Shown here one piece after another: positions 1 through 12,118 of a DNA stretch of 64,000 bases (within the stretch, counting starts at the first letter, position 1; each line of letters begins with the position of its first letter). The DNA comes from Epiperipatus broadwayi. Its lineage: Eukaryota; Onychophora; Udeonychophora; Euonychophora; Peripatidae. The notes beneath the pieces were generated by a model. That model did not search any database. It was not told the origin of the DNA and was given only the letters and a program-made list of their open reading frames with translations. A program made the position numbers and the translations under genes. The DNA is taken from the NCBI GenBank assembly GCA_028023455.1, contig JAQFVV010000022.1:5609998-5673997 (forward strand), written 5' to 3'.

Positions 1-316
1 AAATTGAAAAAGATATATAAAGTTAGTTTTATTTTTTGCTAGCTTAAATTTTTCATTTTTATAAGTATAAACAACCAGAGTTTATTAACTTTGTCAGCAA
101 GTGAATTAATTCTGGAAAACGAAAGCGAATTTTTATTACTAAACAAAGATCAGAGTATGTTACAATAACATTAAAAATAAGCATATGTTTGAATGACCTT
201 TGGACTTTGAAACTCTGTGCTGGTATTATTCGTAACAGACACTAATCATCAACTGGCTTTTTTTTAATTATCGGTAGATAAATTGATTTTAATTGGAAGT
301 TTGAATAAAAAATTTT

Positions 317-1267
317 GGTCAAGGTTTACTTTAGTGACCACAACATAAAAATCATGTTCACCCTCTAGTTTTTAAAATTAGAAGTAAATTATTATATGAA
401 AATCTTACTTATATGCTACTATATTACAATTACATTAAAATTTATTAAAATGTAAAAGATAATAAAAAAAATATTTACCATTTTAAAAAAAATTGAAATA
501 ATTACACTAAATTAATTAAAATAAATAGTTTAAATTAATTAAAACTTAAGAATTTAAACTATCTAAATTTATAGCACTTATTATAAAAATAAAAAAAACA
601 CCGGCGTAAGCAAGAAAATAGTCATTGACTGGGCAAATTTTTGTCGTGAAGAGTGTGTCAAATATTTAGACACAAATCCGGTGGTTCTCGGCAGAATAGA
701 TAACAATGGGGAGCCATTAGTCATCAAAATCGACTAATCTTATTATTTCCACAGAAAATACCACAGGGGGACTATACGTAGAGGGCATTGGGTCTTTGGC
801 GGTATTGAAAGAGTGTCAAGGAAGTGCTTCTTAACAGAAGTTGTGGATAGAATGGCTGGCACATTGGATGCTCTAATCCAGCGGTACATTTTACCAGGTA
901 TTCACACAATTTCAGATGGCTGGGCTGCGTGCAATAATATCAGCAGACTCAGCAATGGAGAATATATGCATTCGGTTGTCATCCACCAGGACAACTTCAT
1001 GAATCCTGAAGACCAAGACATATGTGGATTTGCCTTCCGCGGTAGATATAGCCTTGCTGCCTTTTTCTCCAACTTCCTAATATGCATAGGGCATAATTAT
1101 GCTTAAAAATAAATGCTTTTTTATTATTATTATCTTTTATGTTTTAATTATAAATATTTGCTGTAATTGTAATATAGGAGCAGATACATAAGATTTTAGT
1201 ATATTTTAGTTCTAATTTTAAAAACTAGATGGCGAATATGCTCTGGTCGCTAAAGTAAACCTTTACC
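317..1267 (+). mobile_element. Merlin-family DNA transposon with TIRs and 8-bp TSD
   Basis: Long terminal inverted repeats run from 317 to about 378 and from about 1206 to 1267. They start GGTCAAGGTTTACTTTAG on the left and GGTAAAGGTTTACTTTAG on the reverse strand of the right end. Both end in a shared CTAGTTTTTAAAATTAGA. Each end is flanked by the same 8 bp, AAAATTTT (309-316 and 1268-1275), matching the 8-9 bp duplications of Merlin elements. The TSD is palindromic, so it could in part be an extension of the TIR. The interior holds a broken ISXO2/IS1595-like transposase, which fixes the family. The element is 951 bp, shorter than an intact Merlin. Confidence 0.88.
603..1106 (+). pseudogene. 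Merlin (ISXO2-like DDE) transposase remnant
   Basis: The translation contains the hallmark WVFGGIER followed by ILPGIHTISDGWAACNN, typical of the ISXO2-like/Merlin DDE nuclease. The first catalytic Asp is in VIKID near 735 and the second in ISDGW near 915-930. An in-frame TAA directly after VIKID, where family members usually have Glu, breaks the protein. After NPEDQD near 1005-1020 the reading no longer resembles the family, so the C-terminal part with the third acidic residue is missing or unrecognisable. The N-terminal zinc-binding part is also absent. The enzyme would cut and paste the surrounding TIR element; this copy cannot. Confidence 0.85.
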
Positions 1268-1816
1268 AAAATTTTAACTCAAAATTGGAAAGAAATAATC
1301 AATTGATTAAAGATATATTATTATCTTGCATTAGATTAAGGTTTTGAATTTTTTTTAAGCATAAAAACCAGAGCTTGTTAACTTGTTTGTGAGCAAGTGA
1401 ATTGCTTGCTGGGAAATTTGTAATTGGATTTTTTTTTCCAAGAAAGATCGAAATTTGCTACAATAGAATTAAAAATAAGCTTGTGTGACTGAACTTTGGG
1501 TTTTGAAATTCTGTGCTTGTAATATTGGTGGGAAGTATTTAGTCATGTGATGGCTTTGTCTCCATATTGTTTTCTAAATTATCATTGGGTAATTTGATTT
1601 TAATTGAAATATTTAATTAAAAATGTAACACAAAATTATTAATTAATTATCAACTCATTGAAAAAATGAAGAGGTATATTGGGATATGGTTTTTACTGTG
1701 TCAGGCTTAAGATTTGAGTACTTTTGGAGAATGGAAAACTACAGCTCTTTAACTTGCTAGTGAACAAATGGACTGCTACTGCTGAACTATCATTATTGTT
1801 GTTGTTATTATGTTTC

Positions 1817-2269
1817 TGCTATATATATGTAATATACGTTGGTTTGCACTTACCGCATAACGTAAATTCTTCTCCACACAAAAATAGAGAGCTGCCGTAA
1901 ATTATGATTTCCAGAATATATGCCCAATAAAGGGATATAGTATAAAACTGGTGGCAGAGATTTATCGCTCTCAGTTCCCGGGATGTTACCAGTACACAGC
2001 CTTCAGGATAAATGAAATCTGTAGTAAAGAAAACAGTAGGTAAAATGGCTACTGTAGCAACATATAAAATAAGGACTGGTAAAATAGAACAATATTATGT
2101 TTAATGTAAATAAACTGAGTGAAATCGTGTGTGTATATATATTATTATTATAATTGTATGTTCGTGTAGTAGAAACTAGTTATTAAAATATATATAGAAA
2201 TATTAAATGAATTATTTTAATTTATTGGTATCTTACTGATTCAACTTAATTGAACCCTAAGACACAGCA
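1817..2269 (+). repeat. 5' LTR of the gypsy element
   Basis: It starts TGCTATATATATGTAATATA and ends GACACAGCA, giving the usual TG...CA ends. It matches the copy at 6230-6682 with scattered differences. An AATAAAGGGATATAGTATAA stretch near 1925-1945 could contain transcription signals, but this is not certain. Confidence 0.93.
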
Positions 2270-2272
2270 GAG

Positions 2273-2290
2273 TGGTGCAGGTGACAGGAT
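2273..2290 (+). other. Primer binding site of the gypsy element
   Basis: TGGTGCAGGTGACAGGAT begins three bases after the LTR end. The TGG start matches a tRNA CCA tail. I cannot name the tRNA with confidence. Confidence 0.6.
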
Positions 2291-2348
2291 TAGAAGCCCA
2301 AGATTAAAGTGAGGCACTCGTAAAAAATGTTACGTAAAAAACAACAAC

Positions 2349-3095
2349 ATGGCGGCCATAAACGCTATAATGCGCGAGTTCAACGTAAATGATGTTGACT
2401 CGTGGAAGAGCTATATTGAACAAGCGGAATATTACATGTTCATAAATAAAATTGAGGACGATAGATATAAGATTTCCACACTATTATATCTAGCAGGAAA
2501 AGACATAATCCAATTAGCAAACAGGATTACCGACCCGAAGCATCCCGAAGATTTTACGTATAAGGAATTTATACAAAAATTGAATGAATACTTTCTACCG
2601 AAGCAGTCTAAATAGATAGCATGCCTTCGGCTGAGAAATAGAATGCAGTCACCGCAAGAGAAATATGTGGACTATGATCTTGCACTGCGAAAACTAGCCA
2701 AGGAATGTGAATATGGTCCAGAAATAAACGACGCTTTGTTGGAACAGTTCTTGTACAGAATGACGGTCACAAACTTCAGGAAGGTCTTATTGAGTGATTC
2801 GGAATTAACTTACAAAACAGTGATTGATAAATGTGTCGCGCAAGAGGCCATGCTCAACATCGCATCAGAATATACTAGATCAAAATCACCGGAAAAGATC
2901 GCTTTCAGTAGAGAAAATAAAAAATTTGATTCTACGTCTTTCGGCGGGCACACCAAACAACAAAATTGTACTTGCTGTGGAAAATCCGGTCATACAAAAA
3001 GTAGCTGTAGGCACAAAGATAAAATATGTAGAAAATGTAACAAAAGAGGATATTTAGTGGTCGTGTGTTATTATAAAGACAGAGAAAAAATGTAG
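2349..3095 (+). pseudogene. gag: Gag polyprotein, one nonsense codon
   Basis: Capsid-like N-terminal part beginning MAAINAIMREFNVND, then a nucleocapsid with two zinc knuckles near 2970-3065. An in-frame TAG at 2613-2615 separates two halves that are otherwise one continuous frame. The first knuckle is a good C-x2-C-x4-H-x4-C (CTCCGKSGHTKSSC). The second, CRKCNKRGYLVVVC, has Tyr in place of the zinc-binding His. Gag would form the virus-like particle and bind the element RNA. The start was chosen at the first Met after the leader, with gag homology beginning at once. Related to the gag remnant at 55566-56090. Confidence 0.85.
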
Positions 3096-3522
3096 ATATC
3101 AAACCCCGAGTAGAATATAAAAAATCAACTATTAAGACTGTATCAAAAGGTGACAATAAAACAGATCACATTCTTCTGGATTTGCAGGTCTGTGGAAAAG
3201 CAATCACAATGGAAGTAGACAGTGGAGCTGGATTGTCGTTGATATCACTTAAGGATTGGACAGAGATCACTTGAGGTAGTAAATATAAATTAAAGCTATG
3301 TAAGGCTGATACAATCATAACAGATATAAATGGAAACAAAGTTGATATCCGAGGAAAATTAACTGTGCCTGTGACACTTAATTCCAGACATAAATCTTTG
3401 ACATTGTATATAGTAAATAAAGACATTAGTCCATTATTGGGAAGAAACTGGTTTGCTCCACTGGGAATACACATAAATATACTAAAAACTGTCCATATAG
3501 AAAAAGAAATTAAAAAAAATAT
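3096..3522 (+). pseudogene. Retrotransposon aspartic protease remnant
   Basis: The motif VDSGAGLSLIS (3215-3247) carries the retropepsin D-S-G active site, and SPLLGRNWF near 3427-3453 matches the conserved flap/C-terminal G-R-N/D motif of gypsy proteases. A TGA at 3272-3274 interrupts the frame. A second break near the A-run at 3509-3518 shifts the reading into the RT frame. It would process the Gag-Pol polyprotein in an intact element. Confidence 0.8.
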
Positions 3523-3523
3523 C

Positions 3524-4739
3524 CAGAACTGTTTACATCAGGCCCAGCGGAATTTAGAACAAGACCAGTAGACGTAGAATTGGTACCAGAAGCCAAAGCC
3601 ATTGTTTGTAAGCCCAGAAAAGTACCATTTGCAATGAGGGAGAGGGTGGAAAAAGCAATAATGGATTTAGTATCAAAAGGAGTATTAACACCCACTGAAG
3701 AATCATCATGGGCAACTCCTATTGTAACCATAGTAAAACCAGATGGAAGTATAAGATTATGTGGAGATTATAGAGTTACGGTCAACAAATATATAAACAA
3801 AGGTGCATACCCGGTCCCCAGTGTAAAGGAAATACTGGAATCATTACAGAAGGCCAAGTATTTTGCAAAAATTGACCTAAGAGCAGCTTTCCATCAGATC
3901 CCAGTAACAAAAAGTACATCTGAATTACTTACACTGACCATGCATAAGGGATTATTCGCATGTAATAAATTGCCATATGGAATAACCATTGTGCCGAATA
4001 CGTTTCAGGCTAAAATGGACATGCTATTCAGATCTATGGAAGGAGTGATACCTTATTTAGATGACATTTTAATTATTGGTGCAACTGAGTCAGAACTCGA
4101 GAAACGGGTAGATCAGGTTTGCTCAGGATTGTCTCGGGCCAAAGCAAAGCTTAATGTGAATAAATGCATTTGGTCAGCTCAAGAAATCAAGTTTCTGGGA
4201 CACATAATAAATGAAAATGGTCGAAAACCCGACCTCAAAAAGGTAAAGACTATAAAAAATGCTAGAAAACCCAAAAAGTCAAAGAATTGCAGGCATTTTT
4301 AGGACTTCTAAACTTTTATGAGAGTTTTTTAGAAGGAAAGTCACACTTGCTGTCACCACTATACCTGTTATTAAAAAAGAAACAGTGATATATCTGGACT
4401 GATGCACAGGAGAATGCTTTTAGAACTGCAAAAGACTTATTAATGTCAGAAGCACTACTGGTACATTACCGAAGTGACTGGGCAGAGAACATCACAACCG
4501 ATGCATTTGAATATGGTGTGGGAGCAGTCATATCACACCCATGCTATGAAGGGGAGCATCCAATAGCATTCACATCAAGAGTATTGACAGCTGCAGAGAA
4601 AAATTATAGCCAGATTGACAAGGAAGCATTGGCAGTGATTTTTGCGGTAAAAAAATTTCACCAATATGTGTATGGTCACAACTTCACCATCTATACAGAT
4701 CATTTCCCCTTAACAGAGATTTTTGGTGGTGAAAAGTGA
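3524..4739 (+). pseudogene. pol: Reverse transcriptase and RNase H of the gypsy element
   Basis: RT runs from about 3560 to 4250. It shows SSWATPIVTIVKPDGSIRLC, the palm helix region AKIDLRAAFHQIPV and the catalytic YLDDI near 4053-4067. A frameshift occurs near the CCCAAAAAG run at 4270. Reading then resumes as LQAFLGLLNFYESF, the connection region, with a TGA near 4386. RNase H follows with TTDAFEYGVGAVISH and YTDHFPL, so acidic positions are visible. A TGA at 4737 ends this stretch. The catalytic DD pair of the RT is intact, but the chain cannot be made in one piece. Confidence 0.9.
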
Positions 4740-4785
4740 CCTATAGAACCCCCAAGTCAACGTATGGTGTTTATGGACAAACTGG

Positions 4786-6152
4786 ATGTCACAATACGAC
4801 TATAAGCTAATCTACAAACCTGGGAAAACAATTGCACATGCAGATGCTTTGTCTAGGCTGCCAGACACCACAGAAAGAGTGTTCAAAACTAAAGAGATAA
4901 ATTACATTGACACATTACAGTCAAAGGAGATAAATAGCATGACTATAAAGGAATGGACCATAAAAAATGATGGTTATGTACAGCTAATAAAGTGGATCAG
5001 AAATGAGTGGCCAAAGAAATGCCCTAGTGAATTGAGCAAAGCTATATGGATAGCTAGGGATAAACTTTCTGTGTGTGATGGATGTATCTTACATAATGAC
5101 AGAGTGTTAGTACCTACTGAAGGTAGGCCACAAATTCTAAACCTACTTCATCAAGGACATCCAGGAGTGGTACGAATGAAACCCTTGCACGGTCATATGT
5201 ATGGTGGCCAAACTTAACAAATGAAATAGAGACCTGAGTAAAAAATTGCAGGAACTGCCAACAAGTGGCCAGATTATCACCAAAGCAATATGAAACATGG
5301 GAACCACCTAAGTCTCCATGGACATGTGTTCATCTGGATCACATTGGCCCATTGGATGGACACTTGATACTATTAGTGATCGATGCTTTTTCTCGATGGA
5401 CTGAGTATCGAATAGTTAAGGATACTAGTGCGGACTGTACCATTTGAGTGTTAAATGAATTATTTGCCACACATGGTTATCCAGAAACTATTGTGACAGT
5501 CAACGGTTCAGGTTTCGCTTCAAAAAAATTTACAGATTTTCTAAACAAGGGAGGAATTAAACACCTGCTTACACCCCCTTACCATCTGAAAGTAATGGGA
5601 TAGCAGAACAAGTAGTACAGCACTTAAAAAACACTTTAAAAAAACTTCAGAACAAAAACATATCAGAAGCCTTGATACAGGCTATGTATGCTCAGCACTT
5701 TACTCCAAACACTGCAATGGGTAAAACTCCAGCAGAGCTATTGATGGGTCGGACATTTAGGACCCATTTGACAAAGCTACTACCTGGAAACACTAGAAAT
5801 AAAAATAATAATACCAAAGTGGTTAAGTTTTTGCCAGGTGATTGCGTATAGGTGTTGGATGTTTTAAAACATAAATGAAGCCCTGGAGTAGTAAACCAGT
5901 CATTGCATAAACAGATTTGTCTAATCGAGATGGAAGGTGTTGAGAAAATATATAAACCACCTTCGTCATCGTGAAACAAAGGAAGATGAAGCTACATGGC
6001 CGGAAATGAAACATATCATGAAGGGACCGACTAAAGAAGAATATAAAAAGAAAGATGAGCCAGAACTGACCGAAGATGAAGTGACAGAGCAAGAACTGGA
6101 CTCACCAGGAGTACAAAGGAGAAATATAAATGATAGTCCTAAAATTCCCTGA
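4786..6152 (+). pseudogene. Integrase remnant and C-terminal tail
   Basis: The connection motif HADALSRLP lies near 4837-4863. The N-terminal HHCC zinc domain is visible as LLHQGHPG near 5145 and CRNCQQ near 5250. The core begins with HLDHIGP near 5332, holding the first Asp. The second catalytic position reads TVNGSGF where family members have a D-N-G-S motif, so the Asp appears lost. The third, Glu in IAEQVVQ near 5600, is present after a one-base shift. Stops occur at 5215 and 5445. The charged tail KYINHLRHRETKEDEA at 5943-6150 is typical of the C terminus. Integration activity is not expected. Confidence 0.85.
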
Positions 6153-6215
6153 ATACGGAATCCACCGGTTAAATTTAAGAACTATATAGTAAACTAGAGT
6201 AATATGTATTACTAG

Positions 6216-6229
6216 AGTGGGGGAAGGAC
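6216..6229 (+). other. Polypurine tract of the gypsy element
   Basis: GTGGGGGAAGGAC lies directly against the right LTR. This is the expected position for plus-strand priming. Confidence 0.75.
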
Positions 6230-6682
6230 TGCTATATATATGTAATATACATTGGTTTGCACTTACCGCATAACATAAATTCTTCTCCACACAAAAATAG
6301 AGAGCACTGCTGTAAATTATGATTTCCAGAATATATGCCCAATAAAGGGATATAGTATAAAACTAGTGGCAGAGATTTATTGCTCTCAGTTCCCAGAATG
6401 TTACCAGTACACAGCCTTCAGGATAAATGAAATCCATAGTAAAGAAAACAGTAGGTAAAACGGCTACTGTAGCAATGTATAAAATAAGGACTGGTAAAAT
6501 AGAACAATATTATATTTAATGTAAATAAACTGAGTGAAATCTCGTGTGTATATATTATTATTATAATAATATGTTCGTGTAGTAGAAACTAGTTATTAAA
6601 ATATATATAGAAATATTAAATGAGTTATTTTAATTTATTGCTATCTTACTGATTCGACTTAATTGAACCCTAAGACATAGCA
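6230..6682 (+). repeat. 3' LTR of the gypsy element
   Basis: Second copy of the LTR, starting TGCTATATATATG and ending GACATAGCA. It is followed by the GTTTC duplication. Confidence 0.93.
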
Positions 6683-6687
6683 GTTTC

Positions 6688-7312
6688 AAATGAATTTTAT
6701 TGAATTAATGTAACATGGAGCTTTTATTCTTCACATGCATAAGATAATAATAGGAATTATATGAATATTACGTTGCTTTGGTATATAAAATTACATACAT
6801 TCACATATTTACATATATTTGATTGAATACAAGTACAATTTTTTATATACTTGGAACTTTAGAGGTGTAATGGTTGCATCAGATAACATGAGTAGCTAAA
6901 GGGAGCTTGAAAATCTGTGTTAAAGTTCTTTATAAGTTATATTACACACATATATATTAAGGAAATGAAAATAAATACAATAATTATTAGTCCTTATCTT
7001 CTCTCTCCATATTCTCTTTCTATTCTTTCTTCTTTGAATCAAGGATTTTTTTATGTTATGTCCTAAAGTGATAACTATTGTGTGCTTAATTTTTTTTTTT
7101 CTTTTTTTTTTATTCCATGAATATAAAGGAATTCAAATGTTTTCTAGAATTGCTGTTGTGTGCATATATATATATTGCATTATAACGTATAAAAGAAGAA
7201 TATGTTTTTAAAGCCACCATAAATATTCAGTTTGATAAATTAATATTTGTAAAAAGATGATTATTATATATGAGACAATATTTATAAAAAATCTCCTCAG
7301 AACTTGTTAACA
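6688..7312. other. AT-rich stretch, nothing recognised
   Basis: No coding frame, RNA or repeat that I recognise. It holds only short T-runs and simple AT dinucleotides. Confidence 0.4.
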
Positions 7313-7320
7313 ATATAGAG

Positions 7321-9293
7321 CATAGATTTCCAAACTTTTTCAGGCCACCATCCCTTTTGCAAGACAAATTTTGTAACGCCCCCCCCCCCTAAGTATAGCG
7401 GTTTTCGGCATTCAATCTGTTTGATATTTTTGACATAAATAGCAACTAATGATACTGTACTGGATGATGCCTATCCCATAATTTGTACGATGCACACAAG
7501 ATATAACATGATGTCAATGCCAAGCATCAGAATAAGCCATCAACATAAACTCAATAACAACGAAAAAATTTTTAAAGCTATTAAATTTAAGTTTAAATGA
7601 GTGAAATCAAACCAAAATTCATTATATTTTCTGATTTCTTCCTATCCAAAACTCGAATATCCTGCTAATTGGTACCCTGAACTTTTAGGTGGTATATCTT
7701 TGAAAGGCTGAACCTAAACCTCACCTTTATGTGCCACTGCTAACAAAACAAAACAAAAAAACCAAATCAGCATGTCAATAAATTTTCAATAATCACATAC
7801 AGATTTTACAAAAATAATAATAATAATTTCAAGCAAAGTAAGTTTGTCTTTTCTCAAATAGAACAGTGTGTTAAAAGCAAACAACAACAAACAAATATGT
7901 ATATATATGCCTCGGCATACACACAAGCATTCCAGAAATTAATTTGGTATAACTATTTTAAAGTAGAAAAATCGAATAATAATTTATAGAGAAGCAAAAA
8001 AATATATACAAATAATAAAAAAATACAACAAAATTTATAGCAACAAGACATAATGCTAATATAAAAAAAAATTATACCATCCGGCTTCCTTCTGGGTTTT
8101 TTTCCATTAATCATCTCCAGACTTAGTAATTTTTAAGTGTGCTATAAACCATGACAACAAGTTAGTGAGGGCTTCCATTCTTCACAGAAAAATGTAGGCA
8201 TTAAGGTTATCATTATCATCAGCTCGCATCTGTGATTATATGACAGCAGCATAGGAGTCTGGCTGATGCACTAACATTGAGAATTTACTTCATTACCATT
8301 TTAATAATAAAATTTAGGTGTTTTTTTTTTTTATATTTTTCAGCTTTCTCTAGAAATCTTTATAATAACAACAGCACCCAACCAAGAGTCGATCATGCAA
8401 TTCTGGACAGACTATAATTTGAAGCTAGGCTCAGCTCTACCTTCTTCCATAAAATTATCCACTGCTTTACAACTAGAATATTTCTCTTAGTTCAGCAAAC
8501 CCTTAACCGCCCAGCAAGGAAAACAATAAACTCAAAAGAGACCCTCCCCCATCACCTACTGAAAATCTTTTATAGCACACCTATAGCAATACAAATTGAG
8601 TACCCCTCTTTCAGTATTACAGTCGTTAATCTCCAATTTCTTGGATAATTGATCATAACACAATTTTTCACTTCTTTCATTTTCCACTCAGACTCTTTTA
8701 ATTCCTCAAGGAGTTCCATTTTACAATACAATGGAGATAGCTTTTCCCATCTTTACAAAAGATTCAAAACAAATCTGTGATTTGACAAATTTTTAGATTC
8801 TCTCAGCTGATATTGGCCTTAAATTACTTTATTTTTTTAACAAAAAATATAATGCTCAGGATGACCACTTCTATCTATTAATAAAATTTAAAATTAGCCA
8901 CATAATAATTAACTGCATTCCTTTTAACTTGTTAATATATAATAAAACATTACATTTTAAAGCAAAATATAAGAAGAGTGAAATATTATATGTTATTTAA
9001 CTTGTTATTAGAGGGGAAAAACCATCAAAATTTGCAAAACATTTACAATTACTCTGACTATCCCCCTTTTTTATATATTCTTACACATAAACAATTTATA
9101 AAATAACCATAAAACTGGCAAAATAACATTAAAAAATTAGTGATTTGAGAGCGAGTTAAAGCTGACGATCAGTGCATCCAGAGAAAAGGCTAGATCACCT
9201 GATGCCGCCCAAATACTTCTGAACCCACTATTGCCCCTCTAGAAATCTTCATTGCCCACTAGGGGGTAGTACCGCCCACTTTTGAAAACACTG
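7321..9293. mobile_element. Non-autonomous hAT-like element
   Basis: The left end CATAGATTTCCAAACTTTTT and the reverse of the right end, CAGTGTTTTCAAAAGTGGGC, have the CAGTGNTTYNCAAA style of hAT termini. The flanking octamers ATATAGAG (7313-7320) and ATACAGAC (9294-9301) agree at 6 of 8 positions, as for an aged 8-bp hAT duplication. A C-run (7380-7389) lies just inside the left end. I could not find transposase motifs inside on either strand, so this is a deletion derivative or a badly decayed copy. Confidence 0.6.
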
Positions 9294-9301
9294 ATACAGA
9301 C

Positions 9302-10432
<1,131 letters not shown>

Positions 10433-10669
10433 ACCAAGTTTGTGCTTATTTAATTGATATATTAATTTTTGCTTTTAGAATAAATATATGTTCGAACATT
10501 TCAAAATAATGATATGATAATAGGCTTTCATTCTCATCATAAGCACTTGGCTGACTAAATGTATGCTGAATACATATGATGAGAGAATGGCTAATTGGAA
10601 GATGATTTATGATACTATTCATACAAACAAGTGCACATGATAATGTCTAATTTATAATAATATAAAGGG

Positions 10670-11000
10670 AATCACCCACACACATGCACTATATGAATTT
10701 ACAAAGTTGATGAATACTCTCACTTTCTAAACACAAGATAGTCTTTAAAAAGATAAAAATAAATCCATCTTATCTTTTTTACCTAAATGCATATATATAT
10801 AGGCTGATCTTAAGACTTTAATAATGACAGCATGCAGGTCTTGAACAATCACTTTTAATTCCATTCACTATATATTAATAAATGATGTTTGTGAAATTAA
10901 ATTGATCCAGTCTTATATTTTCAAAGACTTTATCTTGTGTTTAGAAAATGGGAGTATTCCTCATCTTGTAAATTCATACAGCGCATATGTGGTGGTAATT
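10670..11000. mobile_element. MITE with about 70-bp inverted repeats
   Basis: The left arm (about 10670-10755) and right arm (about 10915-11000) are inverted copies. They share TATGAATTTACAA, GAATACTC and TTCTAAACACAAGATA. The spacer of about 160 bp has no coding content. No target duplication was settled. The transposase family is unknown. Confidence 0.7.
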
Positions 11001-11491
11001 TCATTATGAAACATCATCCTAGATAAATAAATAATTAGTTACATAAATTCCAATTTAGTAAATTTCAAATTTTTAATTGTTTTATTTTTTTTTCAAACTG
11101 TATAGATGAATCCATAAAAACATAAAGGACAATTATAATAAATTTCATAATTAATATTAACATTTAAATTTTAAAAAACACTATAAATTTAATTAATGGA
11201 AATGATAAAATTATAAACAATTAATTTTTAATAATTTTAATAACACTATAAATAATTAAGAGCTTTTAAATATGTAGCTCCAAGGATACATAATATTTAT
11301 GGAAAAACTGACTCCTAATGTCCATATCACAATAATAATTTTCAACTCGGCTTTGAACATTTCATTATCACATTTTCAATGAAATGGATGGCTGAAGATT
11401 TGTGGGTTGGAGTAGTTTGAAGCCTGTCTGTTAAAGTATGAAGATTGACTATCTTAATATAAAGCTGAGCACTGATATATATATATGTGGA

Positions 11492-11559
11492 GATACTATT
11501 ATGGACCAACTGATGATTGTTTGTTTAGCATGAAATATGTATATTGGTGATTATTTATC
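11492..11559 (+). ncRNA. Candidate type I hammerhead ribozyme, S copy 1
   Basis: Core CTGATGA (11510-11516), stem II hairpin TTGTT/AGCAT with a U-U opposition at its base, then GAAA (11532-11535). Stem III is two base pairs (AT/AT) around a 4-nt loop. The expected cleavage base is A at 11543. Stem I is ACCAA (11505-11509) with TTGGT (11544-11548). A further GATA/TATC helix (11492-11495 with 11556-11559) lies across an internal loop. This is the consensus layout of a type I hammerhead. Activity has not been shown. Confidence 0.6.
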
Positions 11560-11949
11560 TTTTCAACATGTGTGTGATCAGGTGGGTCAGCAATATGAGA
11601 TGTTTTGGAGAGTTGAGGGTCGTGTGAAAGTTTGAGTTCAAATCCCTTGTATATTACAGTATATGTGCAGATGTGTGTAAGCCTGCACAGTGTATTAAAT
11701 TACATATTGAAATATAGTGTGTTAAAATTCTGTCCATCCCTCACATATGTATGTAAATGAATTATTCTCCAGTACATGAGGAGTCAGAATGATTAATGGT
11801 CAACATGGATAGGATGACCATCTTGGCACTAACAGGGGCTTTGAACATTTCATTATCAGATTTTCAATGAAATGGATGGCTGAAGAGTTGTGGAAAGTAG
11901 TTTGAAACCTGCCCATTAATGTATGAAGATTGGCTATCTTAATATAAAG

Positions 11950-12000
11950 CTGGACCAACTGATGATTGCTGGTTTAGCATGAAATACAAATATTGGTGAT
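11950..12000 (+). ncRNA. Candidate hammerhead ribozyme, S copy 2
   Basis: ACCAA (11954-11958), CTGATGA (11959-11965), stem II TTGCT-GGTTT-AGCAT, GAAA (11981-11984), short stem III, cleavage base A at 11992, then TTGGT (11993-11997). The inner stem I is perfect. The outer GATA/TATC helix seen in other copies is missing here. Confidence 0.55.
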
Positions 12001-12118
12001 TATTTAACTTTTCAACATGTGTGTGAAAAGGTGGGTCAGTGATTTGAGATGGCTTGGAGAGTTAAGAGTCGTGTAAAAGTCTGAGTTCGAATTCCTTATA
12101 TATCACAGTTATTTTAAT

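Larger units (their letters stand above)
65..1811. repeat. Diverged tandem repeat, three partial copies, split by a Merlin insertion
   Basis: Three copies of an unrecognised repeat of roughly 260 bp can be aligned by eye at about 65-310, 1360-1630 and 1730-1811. Shared landmarks are an AACCAGAGYTTRTTAACTT-like start, a GCAAGTGAATT core and an AAAAATAAGC block. The first copy is followed by the Merlin transposon, and the third is cut off by the left LTR of the gypsy element. No protein or RNA gene was recognised. The copies are old and clearly predate both insertions. Confidence 0.6.
1817..6682 (+). mobile_element. Full-length Ty3/gypsy LTR retrotransposon, pol broken
   Basis: Two 453-bp LTRs (1817-2269 and 6230-6682) are flanked by a perfect 5-bp target duplication GTTTC (1812-1816 and 6683-6687). 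A primer-binding-site-like TGGTGCAGGTGACAGG lies just inside the left LTR, and a polypurine tract just before the right LTR. Internal order is gag with CCHC knuckles, protease, RT, RNase H, integrase, as in Ty3/gypsy. RT and gag style resemble the Mag/K02A2.6-like lineage, which is my family call from memory. No env-like reading frame follows integrase. Several stops and frameshifts make it non-autonomous. The LTRs differ only by scattered substitutions, suggesting a fairly recent insertion. Confidence 0.93.
11347..12113 (+). repeat. S-family repeats, two direct copies
   Basis: Two copies of a repeat (about 11347-11670 and 11839-12113) lie head to tail, separated by about 165 bp of other sequence. 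Each has a CATTTTCAATGAAATGGATG start region, a hammerhead-like core and a tail with a B-box-like GAGTTCAAATCCC or GAGTTCGAATTCC. Other S copies in this window have matching terminal inverted repeats; the first copy here lacks the left one. A tandem arrangement with a ribozyme is reminiscent of retrozyme-type elements. Confidence 0.7.
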
